This document shows, in pieces, positions 46,907 to 49,017 of a stretch of 49,017 bases of DNA; the first letter of the stretch is position 1, and every line of letters begins with the position of its first letter. Made by a program: the position numbers and the translations under genes. The stretch is from Phytomonas francai (lineage: Eukaryota > Euglenozoa > Kinetoplastea > Trypanosomatida > Trypanosomatidae). The stretch lies in NCBI GenBank assembly GCA_001766655.1, contig MJCC01000001.1, positions 980,016 to 1,029,032 of the forward strand, written 5' to 3'. The notes under the pieces were generated by a model that was not told the DNA's origin, searched no databases, and saw only the letters and a program-made list of their open reading frames with translations.

Positions 46907-49017
46907 TTAAAGCTTGACAAACATATTACTCAGGTCTTGATCCACTTTCTTCTTTTCTGTCCGTTGCGGCTCCTCTGCGGCCTGAGCTCCAGGTTTTCCC
47001 TCCAGCAATTCAGTATACTCCGGTCGACCTAAAGCATTTTCTAAGAGCGCTTGCTCTAGAGTTCTTGTGAAAATCTGGACATCAGAAATCGACGAAGGGG
47101 CTAGAAGAAGCTCCTCTAACTTACTTTCCTTGTAGTACTCTCGCAGCCACCTACAGGCCGGCATCTCGTGAAGCTGAGAAAATGACTGAGAGAGCTGAAT
47201 CCCCTTTTCCCTCAGTATCTCATCAACATCCACGATCAACACACAGTTTGCTTCTTCCTCTTCTTGCCGTGCTGAACCACCACCCTTCTTTTCGTGCAAT
47301 TCTTTCCGGAATAACCAAAGGGCAACTTCAGTATCGGCTAAACCGTCTAAAACCCTCACTTCTAGAGGAATTCCCCCCGAATTCGCCGTGCGTAAACCAG
47401 ACGGGCAGAAAAAACGACGCCTTCCACTCTCGTAAGGCCTGCTATGCGATTTAATGCGATGGCACCTATCCCCACCAACAGTAAAACGGCAAAGATGCGT
47501 CTCGAGCTTCGCTAAGGTGCAGTAATCCCACAACCTTATCCAACAACACCGGCAATTATCTCCCGTTGTAATTGAATTTGACGCTGTAATAAGCTGTTCA
47601 ACAAGTTCTAAAAAGTTTTCGATCTCGCCTAGCCCCCATGCAGAAAGACAATCATAGGCGTTGAAGTAATCTGGAAAACGTAAAAGCCTCACCGATAGGG
47701 CCTTCCCCACCGTACGATCCTCATTTTCTTTTATCTCTGCATCACCTTGATCGGAGGTATGTGGATATTTTGAAAAAACTGGTTTTGGAAACAGATAGCA
47801 AGAGCTCACGCAAATTTCCCGCGATAGGGCATGCGTGGAGGAAGTAAACGCCGTCTCCAGTGAATGAGAGAGCCTCTCCGATCCCTGCAAAAGACCGCGC
47901 GACATTTCCTTCAAAGCACTCTGCAGAGTGGCGAGTAAGGGATTATCTTTTTGATAGTGGTAGGAATTTGAATTCATTTCGCCACCCTCTTCGACGGGTT
48001 GCCGCTCAACATGCTGGAAAATAAAAATCCAAATGGATTGGAGTAGGCGAATCGTAAGAGGCGAGGTCGTTGGAGGGGAAGTGGATCGCTTGGAAGGCCC
48101 TTCATCCACGCCTGTCGTCGTCATTTCTGAAATCCACTCCGCGAGAACGCGCGCGGCGGCCTGGCTCTGCGCCTCAGTGGCCAGAAAAGGTTTGCTTCCT
48201 TCTCCATTTTCACCATTTTCTTCCTTCCCAGTGTGGAGGGCGGCGTAAAAGCTCAACATTCGGAGGAAAAAAGTCCTCTCCGGTAGCGGATCCACCCCCC
48301 CACGCTGTAGCCGAACCCCGCTATCCAGCACCGTATACACCACCCTCACGGCCTCCTCCACCGCGCAATTTTCACCCGCCTCGAGCAGAATTCTCGCCGC
48401 CAAGGCGTGGACGACGTTCATGGAAAGGCAATACCGTTGGGCAGCGAAGCTAAAGAAGTAAAGCGCGCCATCTGCGGCCCGGGGAGAGGCCTGCAGCATA
48501 GCCCCCATCGCGAAGTCTGTAGAATCTAAAAACGAACGGTTGGGTGGGGCGGAGAGCTGATTAAAGATCGTCTGCGCGTGCGCGGGCGCACGGCAGGCGC
48601 TCATGGCGCCGACTAAGGCCTCCCGCACGGCGTTTGTCTCGTGCACGCCGGCCCTGCTATTCCGCGTGGTCGTCAAGGCCATATCCTGGAGGATCCCAAG
48701 CCGCGTCCTTGGGTCCAGCCCCGCGGAGACGCGGGAAAAGGCCGCGAGGACGCTCGCGTAGACCCGCCGCGCCTCCGCGGTCCGCTCCGCCTCGTACGCC
48801 GCGTCGGTCCCGACCAACAGCCCCTGCCAGAGCGCCCAAACCGCGTTGAAGTCCCCCACATTCCGCTCCACCGCCTCCGCCAGAGGCCCGAGAAGCATCA
48901 GGGCCTCGCGATAATGCGCGCGGGCGGCGTCAGGGAGGGCCACCGCGACCTCCCCGCCCCCCCGCAAGAAAACCATCCACCGGGTAAACAACGCGTGGGC
49001 GAAGTCGAACGGCGAGC
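46907..49017 (-). CDS. Partial large helical protein, hypothetical (5' end outside window)
   Basis: An open frame of 702 visible codons that runs off the right edge of the window. The nominal start at 48991 is TTG and the frame stays open beyond it (SPFDFAHAL...), so the true start is outside. The first 320 visible residues are Ala/Leu/Arg-rich helices with repeat-like spacing (AHYREALMLLGPLAEAVERN, EARRVYASVLAAFSRVSAGL), suggesting TPR- or PPR-like repeats. The remainder is mixed, with a Cys-containing segment (GDNCRCCWIRLWDYC), a basic middle and a Glu/Lys-rich C-terminus. I do not recognise the family. The 5' part is GC-rich and the 3' part is balanced. Confidence 0.7.
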   Translation of the reverse strand, partial: SPFDFAHALFTRWMVFLRGGGEVAVALPDAARAHYREALMLLGPLAEAVERNVGDFNAVWALWQGLLVGTDAAYEAERTAEARRVYASVLAAFSRVSAGLDPRTRLGILQDMALTTTRNSRAGVHETNAVREALVGAMSACRAPAHAQTIFNQLSAPPNRSFLDSTDFAMGAMLQASPRAADGALYFFSFAAQRYCLSMNVVHALAARILLEAGENCAVEEAVRVVYTVLDSGVRLQRGGVDPLPERTFFLRMLSFYAALHTGKEENGENGEGSKPFLATEAQSQAAARVLAEWISEMTTTGVDEGPSKRSTSPPTTSPLTIRLLQSIWIFIFQHVERQPVEEGGEMNSNSYHYQKDNPLLATLQSALKEMSRGLLQGSERLSHSLETAFTSSTHALSREICVSSCYLFPKPVFSKYPHTSDQGDAEIKENEDRTVGKALSVRLLRFPDYFNAYDCLSAWGLGEIENFLELVEQLITASNSITTGDNCRCCWIRLWDYCTLAKLETHLCRFTVGGDRCHRIKSHSRPYESGRRRFFCPSGLRTANSGGIPLEVRVLDGLADTEVALWLFRKELHEKKGGGSARQEEEEANCVLIVDVDEILREKGIQLSQSFSQLHEMPACRWLREYYKESKLEELLLAPSSISDVQIFTRTLEQALLENALGRPEYTELLEGKPGAQAAEEPQRTEKKKVDQDLSNMFVKL

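Overview
The window is nuclear DNA from a kinetoplastid (trypanosomatid or bodonid-type) protist; I cannot name the genus. The evidence is: (i) about 27 intronless protein genes arranged in long same-strand runs; (ii) almost every recognised gene has a pyrimidine tract followed by an AG a short way before its first ATG, the layout of spliced-leader trans-splicing; (iii) kinetoplastid-type proteins, namely an F1 gamma subunit of the trypanosome type, a free-standing pol I-like 5' exonuclease of the SSE1 type, a minimal terminal uridylyltransferase, a glycosomal PEX14 and a mitochondrial calcium uniporter paralogue. TAA, TAG and TGA are all used as stops. Intergenic DNA is AT-rich with many microsatellites, while coding GC varies strongly, sometimes inside one gene.

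Layout. Cluster A (1-18769) is entirely on the minus strand. From its upstream (right) end to its left end it holds a small Cys-rich protein, eL32, a decayed coding stretch, proteasome alpha2, an MCU-family channel subunit, a Pumilio protein, a MYND-like zinc finger, a PSMD5-like proteasome chaperone, SSE1, calcineurin B, a PPR protein, a UBL3/MUB-like prenylated ubiquitin-fold protein, a zinc-ribbon protein, an F-box protein with about eight membrane segments, and a partial gene cut by the window edge. A divergent strand-switch region lies at 18770-19744. Cluster B (19745-35457) is entirely on the plus strand: a charged coiled-coil protein, a TUTase, a PHD-SET protein, Cbf5, ATP synthase gamma, eS6, V-ATPase proteolipid, a tiny ORF, GAA1, eL43, proteasome alpha5, PEX14 and a large protein with repeated FxPxI motifs. 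A convergent strand-switch region (35458-37246) contains a large inverted repeat with two 404-nt arms. Cluster C (37247-49017) is again on the minus strand: a 702-aa partial protein, a receptor-like protein kinase with a degenerate cyclase domain, an unknown protein, a PSMG4-like chaperone and a PfkB sugar kinase.

Most genes are housekeeping and functionally mixed, as expected for polycistronic kinetoplastid transcription. Four proteasome-linked genes (alpha2, alpha5, PSMD5-like, PSMG4-like) nevertheless lie within 30 kb. Several longest reading frames begin at non-ATG codons or read through the pyrimidine tract; I moved those starts to the first ATG after the likely splice acceptor. There is one 20-N assembly gap (29652-29671). 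I found no tRNA, rRNA, CRISPR array or recognisable transposase. The most unusual items are the convergent-region palindrome, the frame-disrupted coding remnant at 17286-17659, the kinase-cyclase receptor, the F-box/multi-TM protein and the abrupt GC boundaries inside genes.
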